In this document: in pieces, positions 30,052 through 39,924 of the stretch | Numbering within the stretch: the first letter of the stretch is position 1 | Layout: every line of letters starts with the position of its first letter | Assembly (NCBI GenBank): GCA_902584015.1 | Contig: CACHYG010000005.1 | Location: 1 to 49,810 of the forward strand | Reading direction: 5' to 3' | DNA from: an uncultured Pelagibacteraceae bacterium | GTDB taxonomy: Bacteria > Pseudomonadota > Alphaproteobacteria > Pelagibacterales > Pelagibacteraceae | DNA length: 49,810 nucleotides | Translations under genes and position numbers: made by a program | The notes under the pieces: model-generated | What the model saw: the letters and a program-made list of their open reading frames with translations, nothing else | Told to the model about the DNA's origin: nothing | Databases searched by the model: none

Positions 30052-30431
30052 GCAAAAAAAATATTAAAACAGTTTCACAAAGACAGTTGCGTGTTGGCGA
30101 AATGGTGAAGCAAGCACTATGTAATATTTTTATGAGAGGGGAAGCAAAATTGCCTAATTTAGAAACAAGCAATATAACTGTAACTGAAGTTAGAATGAGT
30201 CCTGATTTGAAAACAGCAAAGGCTTTTGTACTACCACTTGGTGGAAAAAACGCTACTGAAGCAATAGATATATTAAAGGAATTTTCTTTTGTAGTAAGAA
30301 AAGTGTTATCAAAAAAAATTTCAACGAAATTTTTACCAAAATTACTATTTGTGAAGGATGAATCATTTGATTATGCAGAAAAAATTGAAAATTTAATAAA
30401 ACAAACAAACAGTCAGGAAAAATATGAGTAA
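30048..30431 (+). CDS. rbfA: 30S ribosome-binding factor RbfA
   Basis: RQLRVGEMVKQAL, ITVTEVRMSPDLKTAKAFVLPLG, LPKLLFVKDESFDYAEKIENLI. Confidence 0.93.
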   Translation: MSKKNIKTVSQRQLRVGEMVKQALCNIFMRGEAKLPNLETSNITVTEVRMSPDLKTAKAFVLPLGGKNATEAIDILKEFSFVVRKVLSKKISTKFLPKLLFVKDESFDYAEKIENLIKQTNSQEKYE

Positions 30432-30672
30432 AAAAGCAAAAGAACTAGCAATTCATGAAAAAGATAATGGATCGTCGGAGATCCAAATTGCTTTATTAAC
30501 TGAGAAGATCGAGGCGTTATCAAAGCACATGAATTTATTTAAAAAGGATAAACATTCTTCGGTAGGCCTTTTAAAAGCAGTTAATAGAAGAAAAAAATTA
30601 TTAGATTATTTAAAAAAAAATAAAATTGATTCTTATAAAAACGTCATAAGTAAATTGAATCTTAGAAAGTAA
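30424..30672 (+). CDS. rpsO: 30S ribosomal protein S15
   Basis: GSSEIQIALLTEKIEALSKHMNLFKKDKHSSVGLLKAVNRRKKLLDYLKK. Confidence 0.96.
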   Translation: MSKKAKELAIHEKDNGSSEIQIALLTEKIEALSKHMNLFKKDKHSSVGLLKAVNRRKKLLDYLKKNKIDSYKNVISKLNLRK

Positions 30673-30675
30673 AAA

Positions 30676-32748
30676 ATGTTTAAAATATTTAAAAAAGAAA
30701 TTGATTTAAGCGGAAAAAAAATAAAATTAGAAACAGGAAAAGTAGCTCGTCAAGCAGATGGAGCAGTTATAGCAACATGTGGAGAGACGGTTGTTTTGGC
30801 AACTGTTGTAGGAGCTAAAAAAGTAAATCCTGAAGTAGATTACTTTCCACTTTCTGTAAACTATCAGGAAAAATATTATGCTGCTGGAAAAATTCCAGGT
30901 GGATATTTTAAAAGGGAAGCAAGACCGACTGAAAGTGAAACATTAATTTCAAGATTAATTGACAGACCTATAAGACCTTTGTTCCCAGATGAATTTAAAA
31001 ATGAAGTACAGTTACTACCAACTGTTGTTTCTTATGATAAAGAAAATGAAGCAGACATATTATCAATCATTGCTTCTTCAGCAGCTTTAGCAATTTCTGG
31101 AATGCCATTCCTTGGGCCTGTTGGAGCTTCAAGAGTTGGATTTATAGATGGTAAATACGTTTTAAATCCATCGAAAGTAGATTTAGAAAAATCAAAGTTA
31201 GATCTTGTAGTTGCAGGAACAAAGGATGCAGTGCTGATGGTTGAGTCTGAAGCAAAAGGATTGTCTGAGGAAGAAATGTTAAATGCAGTAAAATTCGGTC
31301 ATGAAAATTTTATTCCAGTAATTGAAATGATTCAGGAACTTGCTAAAGAATGTAGAAAACCTGAATGGGTAGTTGAAAAGAAAGATTTATCAGAGGTAAA
31401 GAAAAAGTTGGAAGAAGAATTTACGAAAGATTTAAAAAAAGCATTCTCTACAAAAGATAAACAAGATAGATCAAATCAAATTTCTGAAATCAGCGAAAAA
31501 GCAAAAAAGCTTTATGAGGAAAACGAAAATTATTCTGAACTAGATGTTAATTCAGAACTTAAAAATCTTGAAAAGAAAATCGTCAGAACAGACATTCTTA
31601 AAAATAAAAATAGAATAGATGGAAGAGGTCTCGCTGATGTAAGACAAATCAATTGTGAGGTAGGTATTTTACCCAGAGTTCATGGATCTGCTCTTTTTAC
31701 AAGAGGTGAAACCCAAGCTATTGTTACTACAACTTTAGGAACTTCAGATGACGAACAAAGGATTGAAAGTTTAGATGGTCTTAAAAGGGAAAGATTTATG
31801 CTACATTATAATTTTCCACCATTTTCTGTAGGGGAAACTGGTAGAATTGGAACTGGCAGAAGAGAAATTGGCCATGGTAAATTGGCCTGGAGAGCGATAA
31901 GTTCTTCGCTTCCTTCACAAGAAAGTTTTCCATACACATTTAGAATAGTTTCTGACATTACTGAGTCTAACGGATCATCCTCAATGGCAACTGTATGTGG
32001 ATCTTCTTTGGCATTAATGGATGCAGGAGTGCCGATTAAAGAACCAGTTGCTGGTATTGCAATGGGACTAATTAAAGAAGGTGATGATTTTAGTGTTCTA
32101 TCAGATATTCTTGGTGATGAAGATCACTTAGGTGATATGGATTTTAAAGTTGCTGGTACTAAAGATGGAATTACATCGCTTCAAATGGATATTAAGATAA
32201 CAGGAATAACATTTGAAATTATGGAACATGCATTAAAACAGGCAAAAGATGGAAGAATTCATATTTTAGGAGAAATGAATAAAGCTCTAAACAAATCAAG
32301 AGATAGTGTTGGAAAACACACACCCAAGATGGAGAAAATCACTGTTGATAAAAAAGACATTGCAACAGTAATTGGAAAAGGTGGAGCAACTATAAGAGAG
32401 ATTGTTGAAAAGTCAGGAGCAAAAGTTGACGTATCAGATGACGGTACTGTTACAGTTGCAGCACCAGATGAAGACTCAAGAAATAAAGCAATGCAAATAA
32501 TTAAAGACTTAACTGCAAAAGCTGAACTAAATAAAATTTATAATGGTAAAGTTATGAAGATTATGGAATTTGGTGCATTCGTAAACTTCTTAGGCAAACA
32601 AGATGGTCTTGTACATATTTCAGAGCTAGCTGATAAAAGAGTTGCAAAGGTAACCGATGTTGTAAAAGAAGGTGATGAAGTTAAAGTTAAAGTAATTGGC
32701 TTTGATAGAGGAAAAGTAAAACTTTCAATAAAACAAGCTACGATATAA
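30676..32748 (+). CDS. pnp: Polyribonucleotide nucleotidyltransferase
   Basis: [32 protein letters not shown] ([12 protein letters not shown]) and S1 domains. Confidence 0.98.
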   Translation: MFKIFKKEIDLSGKKIKLETGKVARQADGAVIATCGETVVLATVVGAKKVNPEVDYFPLSVNYQEKYYAAGKIPGGYFKREARPTESETLISRLIDRPIRPLFPDEFKNEVQLLPTVVSYDKENEADILSIIASSAALAISGMPFLGPVGASRVGFIDGKYVLNPSKVDLEKSKLDLVVAGTKDAVLMVESEAKGLSEEEMLNAVKFGHENFIPVIEMIQELAKECRKPEWVVEKKDLSEVKKKLEEEFTKDLKKAFSTKDKQDRSNQISEISEKAKKLYEENENYSELDVNSELKNLEKKIVRTDILKNKNRIDGRGLADVRQINCEVGILPRVHGSALFTRGETQAIVTTTLGTSDDEQRIESLDGLKRERFMLHYNFPPFSVGETGRIGTGRREIGHGKLAWRAISSSLPSQESFPYTFRIVSDITESNGSSSMATVCGSSLALMDAGVPIKEPVAGIAMGLIKEGDDFSVLSDILGDEDHLGDMDFKVAGTKDGITSLQMDIKITGITFEIMEHALKQAKDGRIHILGEMNKALNKSRDSVGKHTPKMEKITVDKKDIATVIGKGGATIREIVEKSGAKVDVSDDGTVTVAAPDEDSRNKAMQIIKDLTAKAELNKIYNGKVMKIMEFGAFVNFLGKQDGLVHISELADKRVAKVTDVVKEGDEVKVKVIGFDRGKVKLSIKQATI

Positions 32749-32757
32749 AGATAGTAT

Positions 32758-32982
32758 ATGCAAAATCAAGAAATAGTAAAAATAATTGAAAACTTAAAAG
32801 GCCGGAGAGGTTATGAGGAAAAAAAGGCGTCTAAGTTAGGCTTTTCTTCACTTTATGCGTATTTAGAGGATAAAATTTTGAGAGAAAAACAGGCTATCGA
32901 AGATCAAAAAAAAGAATTAGAAGAAATTAAGTCTGACACTAAATCTCAAAAAAAAGAAAAGAAAAACTGCGGTTGCTGTTAA
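32758..32982 (+). CDS. Small charged protein with C-terminal CGCC motif, unknown function
   Basis: 74-aa ORF downstream of pnp: MQNQEIVKIIENLKGRRGYEEKKASKLGFSSLYAYLEDKI...KKEKKNCGCC. Confidence 0.6.
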   Translation: MQNQEIVKIIENLKGRRGYEEKKASKLGFSSLYAYLEDKILREKQAIEDQKKELEEIKSDTKSQKKEKKNCGCC

Positions 32983-33067
32983 TTATATTTAAAAATAAAA
33001 AAAGTCGCAGTGATTTTTCTGTTTTAATCACTATCTCTATTCAAATATAAAAAAGAAAGAAATATCA

Positions 33068-33274
33068 ATGAAAAAGATATTATTAGCTTTAACTTTAATT
33101 ATGTTTTCAACTTCTGCTTTCGCTGGTTCATGTCCGATGTTAGGTGGAAAGGTGAAAACAAAAATTGAACAAGCTCAAAAACTTCATGATGCTGGTATGA
33201 AAGCACATTCTGACGGAGACCATTCAAAATCAGAAGAACTTTTAAACGAAGCACTTGATCTCTTCAAAAGTTAA
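33068..33274 (+). CDS. Small exported protein, unknown function
   Basis: MKKILLALTLIMFSTSAFA signal peptide with AFA cleavage site; mature ~49 aa GSCPMLGGKVKTKIEQAQKLHDAGMKAHSDGDHSKSEELLNEALDLFKS. Confidence 0.75.
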   Translation: MKKILLALTLIMFSTSAFAGSCPMLGGKVKTKIEQAQKLHDAGMKAHSDGDHSKSEELLNEALDLFKS

Positions 33275-33281
33275 TTAAATA

Positions 33282-33314
33282 CGGGGTTCGGGGCACCTGG
33301 CAACAGAACGCCCC
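33282..33314. other. GC-rich foldable element between convergent small genes
   Basis: CGGGGTTCGGGGCACCTGGCAACAGAACGCCCC: GGGGC/GCCCC arms, competing GGGG-TTC/GAA-(CG)-CCCC pairing, inner CTG-GCAA-CAG. Confidence 0.5.
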
Positions 33315-33466
33315 TACTTATTTATTTTGTGTTTAATTTTACTTATTAAGAAAATAGCAATTGCACTTACTGCAGCAAATACCTCAAGCGCGTGACCAGA
33401 ATCGCCAAGTATCATTTGGACAACGTAAAATATAATACAAACAATAAACCAAACTAGAATTAACAT
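33314..33466 (-). CDS. Small membrane protein (50 aa), unknown function
   Basis: Manual reverse translation MLILVWFIVCIIFYVVQMILGDSGHALEVFAAVSAIAIFLISKIKHKINK*; start abuts the stop of the tautomerase gene. Confidence 0.5.
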   Translation of the reverse strand: MLILVWFIVCIIFYVVQMILGDSGHALEVFAAVSAIAIFLISKIKHKINK

Positions 33467-33909
33467 TATTTATTTTCCATTTGCGAAAGTTTCTTTTTAA
33501 GTTTATTTGACAATCCTTTGAACCACTGTACTTCTTTACCCGATTCTGGGAGTACCGCACCATATTCAATCATCTGAGAAGGTGGTAGATCAATTATATA
33601 AACCCATACTTGAGTTTCATCTAATTTTGTTTTTTTTACTAAGATATTTTTTAAATCAGAAATTAATCTATCCTTTGTTTTTTTTGGTCTACCAGCTCTT
33701 ATTTGACCAAGCAAAAATAATGAGGGTTCTTTTACTTTTTTACCACCCATAAAATGATTATTTTTTTTAGTTTTATTGAATATAACTTGAGCAAAATAAG
33801 TGTTTGCCCCAGTAACTACATTATGAACCTTGGTTATGCCTTGGGCTAAGTCTCTTTGTTGTTTGGCAGTTAAATTAAAGTTTGAATTGGTAACTGTGTA
33901 AGTTGGCAT
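33466..33909 (-). CDS. Tautomerase-superfamily protein (4-oxalocrotonate tautomerase/cis-CaaD-like)
   Basis: MPTYTVT N-terminus with Pro2, KQQRDLAQGITKVHNVVTGANTYFAQVIF, LIRAGRPKKTKDRLISDLKNIL-type second repeat. Confidence 0.8.
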   Translation of the reverse strand: MPTYTVTNSNFNLTAKQQRDLAQGITKVHNVVTGANTYFAQVIFNKTKKNNHFMGGKKVKEPSLFLLGQIRAGRPKKTKDRLISDLKNILVKKTKLDETQVWVYIIDLPPSQMIEYGAVLPESGKEVQWFKGLSNKLKKKLSQMENK

Positions 33910-34698
33910 TTATTCACTTATATTTTTTGGATCAGGCATTCCAACTTTATTGTATCCAGCATCTACGTAATGAATTTCACCTGTAACCCCACTTGCCATA
34001 TCACTTAATAAATATAAAGCTGAATTTCCAACATCAAGATTATCTACATTTCTTTTAAGAAAAGAATGGTCAGCGTTCCATTTATATAAAAATTTTGCAT
34101 CACCAATTGCGGAAGCTGCCAAGGTCTTTATTGGACCGGCGCTTATTGCATTTACTCTTACTCCTCTAGATCCAAGATCTCTTGCTAAATATTTTACACT
34201 CGCCTCTAAAGCTGCTTTGCAAACACCCATTACATTATAATTGGGTATAGCTTTATTTGCTTCATAGCTCAGAGTTATCATACTTCCACCCTGCTTTATT
34301 ATTTTTGAGGCTTCTTTTGCAACTTCTGTAAATGAAAAACATGAAATTAACATACTTCTTAAAAAGTTTTCTCTTGTTGTATTTAGATATTCTCCTGATA
34401 ACTCAGATTTATCTGAAAATGCTATAGCATGTACTACAAAGTCAATCTCCCCCCATTTTGACTTTACATCCTCAAATAGTTTTATAACTTCCTCTTGCTT
34501 TTCAACATCACAGCTAAAAGTTGTATTTGAATTTAGCCTTTCTGCCAATGGAACTACTCTTTTTTTTAGAGCATCTCCTAAATATGTAAAAGCTAATTCA
34601 GCTCCGGCTTCTGCTAATTTTTGTGATATTCCCCAAGCAATAGATCTCTCATTGGCAACACCCATGATTAATCCTTTTTTGCCCTTCATTAAACTCAT
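33910..34698 (-). CDS. fabI: Enoyl-[acyl-carrier-protein] reductase (NADH)
   Basis: KGLIMGVANERSIAWGIS, VHAIAFSDKSEL, YNVMGVCKAALEASVKYLA, RVNAISAGPIKTLAASAI. Confidence 0.97.
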   Translation of the reverse strand: MSLMKGKKGLIMGVANERSIAWGISQKLAEAGAELAFTYLGDALKKRVVPLAERLNSNTTFSCDVEKQEEVIKLFEDVKSKWGEIDFVVHAIAFSDKSELSGEYLNTTRENFLRSMLISCFSFTEVAKEASKIIKQGGSMITLSYEANKAIPNYNVMGVCKAALEASVKYLARDLGSRGVRVNAISAGPIKTLAASAIGDAKFLYKWNADHSFLKRNVDNLDVGNSALYLLSDMASGVTGEIHYVDAGYNKVGMPDPKNISE

Positions 34699-34700
34699 TG

Positions 34701-35912
34701 TTAAACTTTCTCGAAAACTAAAGTTGCATTTGTTCCACCAAAACCAAAACTGTTAGACATTATAGAATTCAAGGAAATATCTTTTTCTACTTTTGTAACA
34801 ATTGGATATTTTTTCGCCTCGTCATCCATATCAACAATGTTTGCTGAGGCTGAAATAAAATTATTTTTCATCATTATTAAACTATAAACAGCTTCGTGAA
34901 CTGAGGTTGCTCCTAAAGAATGTCCAGATAATGATTTTGTTGAGCTTATTTTCGGTTTATGATCTTTAAAAACTTCACCTACTGCTTTTAATTCTGTTAT
35001 ATCTCCCACAGGTGTAGATGTTCCGTGAGTATTTATGTAATCAATTTTATTTTTTGCTGTTTTTAATGCCATTTGCATACATCTAACGGCACCTTCTCCG
35101 GATGGAGCAACCATATCGTAACCATCAGATGTTGCACCATATCCAGTTAATTCTGCATATATTTTTGCACCTCTAGCTTTTGCATGCTCATATTCCTCAA
35201 GCACTAAAACTCCACCACCACCTGATATAACAAATCCATCTCTAGTTTTGTCGTAAGGTCTGGATGCTTTATCTGGTGTATCATTGTATTTAGATGATAA
35301 AGCGGTCATCGCATCAAACATTGCTGTCATTGCAAAGTGAACTTCATCGCTTCCACCTGCAAAGATAACATTCTGTTTTCCTAATTGAATTAATTCCATT
35401 GCATTACCGATACAGTGTCCACTTGTAGCGCATGCAGAACTTATAGTGTAATTTACACCTTTTATTTTAAATGGTACAGCCAGTGTTGCAGACGCTGTAC
35501 TTGCCATAGTTCTTGGTACTACGAACGGTCCCATTTTTTTTGGATTTTTTTCTCTAGTTTTATCTGCAGCCAAAATTACATTTTCAATTGAAGGTCCTCC
35601 CGACCCCATTACCATTCCTGTAGAAATATTACTTACATCTTTTTCCTCTAAACCAGAGTCTTTTACAGCTTCGTTCATAGCTATATAATTATAAGCCGAA
35701 CCTTTACCCATAAATCTGATAACTTTTCTATCTACGTAGTCATCCAATTTTATATTTGGCAATCCATGAACATGGCTCTTAAGATTAAATTCTTTATACT
35801 CTTCAGAAAAAGTAATACCTGATTTTGAATTTATAAGAGAATTGTAAACTTCTTTTTGATTATTACCCAAACAAGAAACTACTCCAATTCCAGTTACTAC
35901 TACTCTTTTCAT
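34701..35912 (-). CDS. Beta-ketoacyl-ACP synthase (FabB/FabF family)
   Basis: [69 protein letters not shown]. Confidence 0.96.
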   Translation of the reverse strand: MKRVVVTGIGVVSCLGNNQKEVYNSLINSKSGITFSEEYKEFNLKSHVHGLPNIKLDDYVDRKVIRFMGKGSAYNYIAMNEAVKDSGLEEKDVSNISTGMVMGSGGPSIENVILAADKTREKNPKKMGPFVVPRTMASTASATLAVPFKIKGVNYTISSACATSGHCIGNAMELIQLGKQNVIFAGGSDEVHFAMTAMFDAMTALSSKYNDTPDKASRPYDKTRDGFVISGGGGVLVLEEYEHAKARGAKIYAELTGYGATSDGYDMVAPSGEGAVRCMQMALKTAKNKIDYINTHGTSTPVGDITELKAVGEVFKDHKPKISSTKSLSGHSLGATSVHEAVYSLIMMKNNFISASANIVDMDDEAKKYPIVTKVEKDISLNSIMSNSFGFGGTNATLVFEKV

Positions 35913-36460
35913 TATTTAAACAATCCAACTTTCAAATTTTCAGCAGAATATATTTTTTTTTCATCTGCTTTAAGCATTCCATTTGCTAAACCTACTGTTG
36001 TACCCTCTTTAACTAAAATTCTCTTCATATCAATTTCATATGTTGCAATTTTTACATTTTTTAACACTTCACCTGTAAACTTTACTGCCCCAACTCCTAG
36101 CGCTCTTCCTCTTCCGGGGTTTCCAAGCCAGCCTAAATAAAATCCAACTAGTTGCCACATTGCATCAAGTCCTAGGCATCCAGGCATAACTGGGTCCTCC
36201 TTAAAATGACAATCAAAAAACCATAATTCATTTTTAATGTCCAGTTCTGCTTTTAAAATACCTTTTTTAAAAGTTCCCTTATTTTCAGCAATTTCAGTAA
36301 TTCTATCAAACATCAGCATTGGTGGTAAAGGAAGTTTTGCATTTCCAGGCCCAAAAAGTTCACCATTACCGCACTTTATTAGGTCATCGTAATTGTATGC
36401 TGATTTTTTTTCCATAAAGTTGTTCTTTAATAGTGTATTTAGATAATTTACAATATACAA
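35912..36460 (-). CDS. fabA: 3-hydroxydecanoyl-ACP dehydratase
   Basis: [46 protein letters not shown]. Confidence 0.96.
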   Translation of the reverse strand: MYIVNYLNTLLKNNFMEKKSAYNYDDLIKCGNGELFGPGNAKLPLPPMLMFDRITEIAENKGTFKKGILKAELDIKNELWFFDCHFKEDPVMPGCLGLDAMWQLVGFYLGWLGNPGRGRALGVGAVKFTGEVLKNVKIATYEIDMKRILVKEGTTVGLANGMLKADEKKIYSAENLKVGLFK

Positions 36461-36491
36461 TCAGATTTGAACTGATAAATTAGGCGAAATA

Positions 36492-36905
36492 ATGAATAAT
36501 AATACTCATTTTGAGGAAAAATTAAGATCTGCAGGCTTAAGAACCACTAAGCAAAGATTAAAAATGTGCGAAATTCTTTTTGATAGAAAAAAGACTTTTC
36601 ATTTTACTATAGATGATCTTCGAAAAATTTTAAAAAAGAAATTAGATATTAAAATATCTCAAGCTACAATTTATAATACAATTAACGCTTTTAAGAACAA
36701 AGGTTACATAAAGGAAATTTCATTAAATTCTGATAAAACATATTTTGATACAAATGTAACAAATCACCATCATTTTTATAACGAGACTACTAATGAGCTT
36801 ATTGATTTTCACGATAAAGATGTCGAGGAAATAAAATTGAGAAAAAACCTCCCAGGAAAAAAAATTAAATCAATAGAGGTTTTGGTAAAAGTTTCTAACA
36901 AATAA
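36492..36905 (+). CDS. irr: Iron response regulator Irr (Fur family)
   Basis: LRSAGLRTTKQRLKMCEILF, ATIYNTINAFKNKGYIKEISLNSDKTYFDTNVTNHHHFYNETTNELIDF; matches the Irr TYFDTN...HHHFY pattern. Confidence 0.88.
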   Translation: MNNNTHFEEKLRSAGLRTTKQRLKMCEILFDRKKTFHFTIDDLRKILKKKLDIKISQATIYNTINAFKNKGYIKEISLNSDKTYFDTNVTNHHHFYNETTNELIDFHDKDVEEIKLRKNLPGKKIKSIEVLVKVSNK

Positions 36906-36946
36906 CAATAATTACTCACATTTAATAAAGTAGGACAAAAAAACAC

Positions 36947-36963
36947 TTTAGAATCATTCTAAT
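36947..36963. promoter_or_regulatory. Irr-box / ICE-like palindrome
   Basis: TTTAGAA-TCA-TTCTAAT, one mismatch to TTTAGAA-N3-TTCTAAA; lies just upstream of TTGACA (36967-36972). Confidence 0.75.
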
Positions 36964-37000
36964 ATATTGACATATGTTGCAAACTCATTAAATTAGCAGT

Positions 37001-39214
37001 GTGAGTAAAGAAATTTTAAAAGAACAGTCAAAATGCCCTTTTACAGGTGCTGGAACACCACCAAAACATCCAACTGGAAAAGGAACTTCAAATAGAGACT
37101 GGTGGCCGAACAGTCTAAATCTTAAAATACTAAGCCAGCATTCTAGATTAGTAAATCCGATGGATAAAAAATTTAGTTATGCGAAGGAATTTAAGAAATT
37201 AAATTTTAAAGCTCTCAAAAAAGATCTACATAAATTAATGACAGATTCGCAAGATTGGTGGCCGGCTGATTATGGTCATTACGGTCCATTATTTATAAGA
37301 CTTGCTTGGCATGCGGCAGGTACATACAGAACTGGCGATGGAAGAGGAGGTGCTGGTACAGGCAATCAGCGTTTCGCTCCACTCAACAGTTGGCCTGATA
37401 ATGTTAATTTAGATAAAGCAAGATTATTACTCTGGCCTATAAAGAAAAAATACGGAAAAAGAATTTCTTGGGCAGATTTATTTATTTTAGTTGGGAACGT
37501 TGCACTTGACTCCATGGGATTCAAAACTTTTGGTTTTGGAGCTGGTCGTGAAGATATTTGGGAACCAGAGGAAGATATTTACTGGGGATCAGAAAAAGAA
37601 TGGTTAGGTGTAAATAGATACAGTGGAAAAAGAGATTTAGAACAGCCATTAGGTGCTTCTCACATGGGATTAATCTATGTTAATCCACAAGGTCCTGATG
37701 CAAATCCTGATCCATTACTAGCAGCACATGATATCAGAGAAACATTCGGTAGAATGGCAATGAATGATTATGAAACTGCGGCTTTAGTTGCAGGTGGACA
37801 TACTTTTGGAAAGTCTCATGGTGCAGCTCCTGAGTCTCACAAAGGCCCAGAACCAGAAGGTTCAAAAATACATGAACAATCAACAGGTTGGAATAGTAAT
37901 TATAAAAGTGGAAAAGGTGTTGATACTATCAGCTCTGGAATAGAAGGTGCTTGGACTCAAAATCCTATTAAGTGGGATATGGGATATTTAGATTGTTTGT
38001 ATGGTCACGAGTGGGAATTAACCAAGAGTCCTGCAGGCGCACATCAATGGACGCCAAAAAAAAACGGTCAAGAAATCAAAATGGTTCCTGACGCACATGA
38101 GAGAGAAAAAAAACATCCTCCAATGATGCAAACTACCGATATTTCATTAAAAGTTGATCCAAGTTATGGACCAATAACACAACATTTTCATAAAAATCCA
38201 AAAGAATTTCATGATGCTTTTGCTAGAGCATGGTTTAAACTTACTCATAGAGATATGGGGCCTAGAACATGCTACTTAGGTCCAGACGTACCAAAAGAGC
38301 AGTTAATTTGGCAAGATCCTGTCCCTAAGCAAAAATATAAAATAAAAAAAAGTGAAATAAAAAAACTTAAAGCTCAAATAATAAAATCAGGTCTTAAAGT
38401 TTCAGAGCTAGTATCTACAGCTTGGGCATCTGCATCAACTTTTAGAGGTTCTGATAAAAGAGGTGGAGCAAACGGAGCAAGATTAAGACTTGAACCCCAA
38501 AAAAATTGGGAAGTAAATAAAGCGTCAAAAACAGACAAGGTTATTAAAGTATTGGAAAAAATTAAGAAACAATTTGATGGCAAAAAGAAAGATGTTTCAA
38601 TTGCTGACTTGATAGTTCTAGGTGGTTGTGTTGCCATCGAAAAAGCTGCTAAAAAGGCTGGACATAAAATTTATGTTCCTTTTTCTTCAGGCAGAGGTGA
38701 TGCATTACAAGATCAAACAGATATAAATTCATTTGGTTTATTAGAACCAAAAGCAGATGGATTTAGAAATTACTTGAATTCAGAAACAAATATCTCAGCT
38801 GAGGAACTTTTAGTAGATAAAGCACAGCTTATGAGATTAACTGCACCTGAGATGACGGTTTTAGTTGGAGGTATGAGAGTGTTAGATGCTAACTATGATG
38901 GATCAGAAAACGGTGTGTTTACAAAAAAACCTGGTTCATTATCAAATGATTACTTTAAAAATTTGCTTGATATGAACACTACTTGGATAGGGGTTGATAA
39001 AAAGGAACAGTTATTTATCGGAAAAGATAGAAATACAAATAAGGTTAAATGGAAAGGTACAAGAGTAGATTTAATATTTGGTTCGAATTCCCAATTAAGG
39101 GCTATAGCTGAAGTTTATGCTTCTGAGGATGGAGAAAAAAAATTTGTGACTGATTTCGTTTCAGCATGGACAAAGGTAATGAATTCAGACAGGTTTGATT
39201 TAAAACTTAATTAA
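37001..39214 (+). CDS. katG: Catalase-peroxidase KatG
   Basis: [56 protein letters not shown]; Trp, Tyr and Met of the KatG adduct are present. GTG start. Confidence 0.98.
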   Translation: MSKEILKEQSKCPFTGAGTPPKHPTGKGTSNRDWWPNSLNLKILSQHSRLVNPMDKKFSYAKEFKKLNFKALKKDLHKLMTDSQDWWPADYGHYGPLFIRLAWHAAGTYRTGDGRGGAGTGNQRFAPLNSWPDNVNLDKARLLLWPIKKKYGKRISWADLFILVGNVALDSMGFKTFGFGAGREDIWEPEEDIYWGSEKEWLGVNRYSGKRDLEQPLGASHMGLIYVNPQGPDANPDPLLAAHDIRETFGRMAMNDYETAALVAGGHTFGKSHGAAPESHKGPEPEGSKIHEQSTGWNSNYKSGKGVDTISSGIEGAWTQNPIKWDMGYLDCLYGHEWELTKSPAGAHQWTPKKNGQEIKMVPDAHEREKKHPPMMQTTDISLKVDPSYGPITQHFHKNPKEFHDAFARAWFKLTHRDMGPRTCYLGPDVPKEQLIWQDPVPKQKYKIKKSEIKKLKAQIIKSGLKVSELVSTAWASASTFRGSDKRGGANGARLRLEPQKNWEVNKASKTDKVIKVLEKIKKQFDGKKKDVSIADLIVLGGCVAIEKAAKKAGHKIYVPFSSGRGDALQDQTDINSFGLLEPKADGFRNYLNSETNISAEELLVDKAQLMRLTAPEMTVLVGGMRVLDANYDGSENGVFTKKPGSLSNDYFKNLLDMNTTWIGVDKKEQLFIGKDRNTNKVKWKGTRVDLIFGSNSQLRAIAEVYASEDGEKKFVTDFVSAWTKVMNSDRFDLKLN

Positions 39215-39228
39215 GCTATAATAAGTTT

Positions 39229-39477
39229 ATGACCGAATTAACCAGAGGAATATTTCAAACCAGCAAATCATTTTACGACAGTAACAAAGGTTCATTATTA
39301 AGAACTTTAATCTACACAATAGGACATTTTGCAATTGCTATTACTGTTTTGATGTTAATAGCTGATGTTTCTTTCATGATCGCATTAACAGATGCAATAG
39401 TTGAGCCTTTAGCTAATGCAGTATGGTACTTTGTTCTAGACAAGATCTGGACAAGTAAATTCAAAAAGAGAAAATAA
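39229..39477 (+). CDS. DUF2061-like small membrane protein
   Basis: SLLRTLIYTIGHFAIAITVLMLIADVSFMIALTDAIVEPLANAVWYFVLDKIW; typical DUF2061 layout. Confidence 0.7.
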   Translation: MTELTRGIFQTSKSFYDSNKGSLLRTLIYTIGHFAIAITVLMLIADVSFMIALTDAIVEPLANAVWYFVLDKIWTSKFKKRK

Positions 39478-39924
39478 TTAGTCTTTCCCCCATACATCAT
39501 TCATATTAATCCACCCCGAATAATTTTGACTGCTTACTTCACACCAATCTTTTTTACATTTTTTTAAGACAAATAATCTACCACTCTCAATATTTGCAAT
39601 AGGTTTTGAGTTAAAGGTAGGTTTTTTAAAAAGAATTCTATTTGATAAAACTATTATTGAATTTATTTTTTTCAATTGAGAGATGTGTATCCATCCACTA
39701 TTTTTTTTGTGGTCAATTATTTTTCGAAAGTTTTCTTTTTTATCAATTACTTTTACTGGTAAATTTTTTTTCTTATAAATAAATTTTATGGGATAATCTA
39801 AACCTGGACCCATTCTTACATTTGCTTTAGAATTTTTTAGCATTAAATAGTAATTTTCATTACCCAAAACATTTGTACAAAATGAAATTAAAAATAAAAA
39901 AACTACCTTTCTCCACATACGCAA
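39478..39924 (-). CDS. Exported bacterial SH3-domain protein
   Basis: Signal peptide; MLKNSKANVRMGPGLDYPIKFIYKKKNLPVKVI...GWIHISQL and a second SH3-like repeat with GWINMNDVWG. Confidence 0.82.
   Translation of the reverse strand: MRMWRKVVFLFLISFCTNVLGNENYYLMLKNSKANVRMGPGLDYPIKFIYKKKNLPVKVIDKKENFRKIIDHKKNSGWIHISQLKKINSIIVLSNRILFKKPTFNSKPIANIESGRLFVLKKCKKDWCEVSSQNYSGWINMNDVWGKD

Noticed and set aside
33286-33314. H-type pseudoknot from GTTC/GAAC interleaved with GGGGC/GCCCC
   Set aside because: Both crossing loops would have zero length, which is sterically implausible; competing hairpins are the better reading.
33282-33316. SRP RNA, tmRNA or tRNA fragment at the GC-rich element
   Set aside because: The reverse strand has a short CTGTTGCCAGGT resembling SRP RNA, but the diagnostic GGAAGGAAGCAGCC loop is absent and the element is too short.
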